Source of the DNA: Pseudomonadota bacterium
GTDB lineage: Bacteria > Desulfobacterota > Syntrophia > Syntrophales > UBA8958
Length of the DNA: 60,949 bases
Assembly (NCBI GenBank): GCA_030057915.1
Contig: JASGUC010000050.1
Span: 1 to 60,949 of the forward strand
Direction: 5' to 3'
Shown: one piece after another, positions 59,710-60,949 of the stretch
Layout: each line of letters starts with the position of its first letter
How positions within the stretch are numbered: position 1 is the first letter of the stretch
Notes under the pieces: generated by a model
Told to the model about the DNA's origin: nothing
The model's database searches: none
What the model saw: only the letters and a program-made list of their open reading frames with translations
Made by a program: the position numbers and the translations under genes

Positions 59710-60637
59710 GGCCCTGAAGAGGAAAATCCAGAGCGCCGACGACCTTCTTGGCGTCGTCAAGACCATGAAGGCCCTGGCGGCGGTGAGCATCCGCCAGTAC
59801 CAACGGGCGGTGGAGTCCCTGGCCGACTACAACCGGACCGTGGAGATGGGCCTCCAGATCGTCCTCAAGGATCGTCGGGGCGTCCTCGCCGCCCGGCCGG
59901 CGGGGGGGCGGGACGCCCTGCTCGGGGCGGTGGTCTTCGGTTCCGATCAGGGTCTGTGCGGACAGCTCAACAACATCATTGCCCAGCACGCCCTGGAGGA
60001 AATGGATCGGACGGGGATACCCCGCCAGCGTCGGATCGTCATCTCCGTCGGCCTGCGCGCCGCCGACATCCTGGAAGACGCCGGGCAGAAGGTCTTCGAG
60101 ATCCTCGCCACCCCGGGATCGACGGCGGGGATCACCGCCATGGTTCAGGACATCACGATGGTGATGGAGAGCTGGCGCTTCAAGAATTCCGTGGAAAACA
60201 TGTGCCTTTACTACAACGAATATCTCTCCGGCGCGACCTACCGACCCCGGACGCTGAGGCTCTTGCCGGTTGACAAGCAGTGGCTGGCGAAGCTGAAGAA
60301 GCAACGCTGGGAATCCCGGACGCTCCCCATGTTCACCATGGAATGGGAGGGGATCTTCCGGGCCATGATCAGGGAGTATTTCTTCGTTTCCATCTATCGG
60401 TCCTTCGCCAACTCCCTGGCCAGCGAAAACGCCAGCCGTCTGGCGGCCATGCAGAACGCCGAGAAGAACATCGAAGAACGACTGGAGGAATTGGACGTCC
60501 AGTTTCATCGCCAGCGTCAGATGACCATTACGGAGGAACTCCTCGACATTGTGGCGGGCTTCGAGGCCATGAAAGAGAATGTCGCGGTGAAAGGGAAGGG
60601 AACCAAGGGCAGGTCGAATGTCCGAGAAAGGGGGTAA
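59696..60637 (+). CDS. atpG: N-ATPase gamma subunit
   Basis: 313-residue central stalk subunit: N-terminal helix with [23 protein letters not shown] and C-terminal helix with [23 protein letters not shown]. The middle contains the Rossmann-like [20 protein letters not shown] start at 59696, overlapping the end of atpA by 14 bp. It is the last recognisable N-ATPase gene; no delta gene exists in these operons. Confidence 0.92.
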   Translation: MLTAEALKRKIQSADDLLGVVKTMKALAAVSIRQYQRAVESLADYNRTVEMGLQIVLKDRRGVLAARPAGGRDALLGAVVFGSDQGLCGQLNNIIAQHALEEMDRTGIPRQRRIVISVGLRAADILEDAGQKVFEILATPGSTAGITAMVQDITMVMESWRFKNSVENMCLYYNEYLSGATYRPRTLRLLPVDKQWLAKLKKQRWESRTLPMFTMEWEGIFRAMIREYFFVSIYRSFANSLASENASRLAAMQNAEKNIEERLEELDVQFHRQRQMTITEELLDIVAGFEAMKENVAVKGKGTKGRSNVRERG

Positions 60638-60642
60638 CGGTT

Positions 60643-60949
60643 ATGGGGATCGAAAAGAGACTCTGCATCATCTGCGCCTGGAGGCAGCATTGTCAGAAAC
60701 GTTTCACCGTCGCGAGCGACGGGACGCTCAATATCCACTGTCCCGATTTTACGAGGGACTACACGATCAAGGACGTGGAGCCGGACAAGGAACTCGTGGA
60801 AAGGCAGTTGGAAAGATGGCGTCAGGAGAAGTCCGCCAAGGCCAAGCCCTGCATCACCGTCTCCAGGGAACCGGGGGCGGGGGGAAGCGAAATCGCCCGC
60901 ATCCTGGCGGCGGATCTGAAGATGGATCTCATCGGCGGCCAGATCATCT
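60643..60949 (+). CDS. cytidylate-kinase-like protein (partial, cut by window end)
   Basis: At least 102 residues, 3' end missing. Residues 8-35 contain CIICAWRQHCQKRF and a further Cys (NIHCPDF), which may bind metal. From about residue 70 the frame reads ITVSREPGAGGSEIARILAA, the P-loop of cytidylate-kinase-like proteins (AAA_26). ATG at 60643, 5 nt after atpG, so probably co-transcribed. Its role beside an ATPase operon is unknown. Confidence 0.78.
   Translation, partial: MGIEKRLCIICAWRQHCQKRFTVASDGTLNIHCPDFTRDYTIKDVEPDKELVERQLERWRQEKSAKAKPCITVSREPGAGGSEIARILAADLKMDLIGGQII

Overview
The window is about 61 kb of GC-rich bacterial chromosome. It reads like an anaerobic, probably syntrophic or fermentative member of the former Deltaproteobacteria; a Syntrophales-type organism (Syntrophus/Smithella-like) is my inference. 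The grounds are an N-ATPase operon with a Na+-type c subunit, tungstate uptake, FeoAB iron uptake, corrinoid uptake under cobalamin riboswitches, acyl-CoA dehydrogenases, LL-diaminopimelate aminotransferase (DapL), two sigma-54 response regulators, and very many short dispersed repeats between genes. No rRNA, tRNA, CRISPR array, transposase or phage gene was seen.

Layout. 0-5.3 kb: two PilT-type retraction ATPases separated by a 16-bp tandem repeat, an MBL-fold hydrolase, a VapBC pair, a small cupin, and a 98-bp element with terminal inverted repeats. 5.4-12.7 kb: YgjP-like metalloprotease, FeoA-FeoB fusion, acyl-CoA dehydrogenase, methyltransferase, dapL and dapF. 12.8-18.7 kb: a tungstate-type locus with two binding proteins, an outer-membrane porin, a permease and an ATPase. 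18.7-20.1 kb: a decay zone with fragments of a type I restriction HsdR and a broken DUF488 gene. 20.1-26.8 kb: a second acyl-CoA dehydrogenase whose catalytic Glu appears replaced, a DUF364 protein, and a split two-component system. 27.1-36.2 kb: a methyltransferase, a Nudix fusion, then btuF, riboswitch, btuC, btuD, riboswitch, TonB-dependent receptor and TonB. 36.3-38.5 kb: a zinc/manganese-type ABC binding protein and ATPase (no permease) behind a ribbon-helix-helix protein with extra Cys pairs. 39.1-45.1 kb: VKOR-DsbA, murI, an RlmL-like methyltransferase, an AI-2E-type membrane protein and GNAT. 45.1-51.3 kb: a hybrid kinase with a sigma-54 regulator, a KOW-like small protein, an MtnA-like isomerase and a DUF6125-like protein. 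51.9-60.9 kb: a sigma-54 promoter, two tandem RsbRD-N-type proteins, and the N-ATPase operon atpDCQRBEFAG, followed by a cytidylate-kinase-like gene cut by the window end.

How it fits together. Several loci import trace nutrients needed by anaerobic enzymes (W, Fe, Zn/Mn, corrinoid). The N-ATPase would couple ATP to Na+ across the membrane; its position directly behind two RsbRD-N-type proteins and a sigma-54 promoter suggests conditional expression.

The most striking unexplained structure is a family of roughly 130-bp intergenic elements with terminal inverted repeats of the form GAGACCTTTG..CAAAGGTCTC. At least eight near-complete copies in three sub-families, plus several remnants, sit between genes, inside apparent operons and in leader regions. 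Starts were chosen by ribosome-binding site and homology and can differ from the longest open frame; all family names are from recognition of motifs, not from searches.
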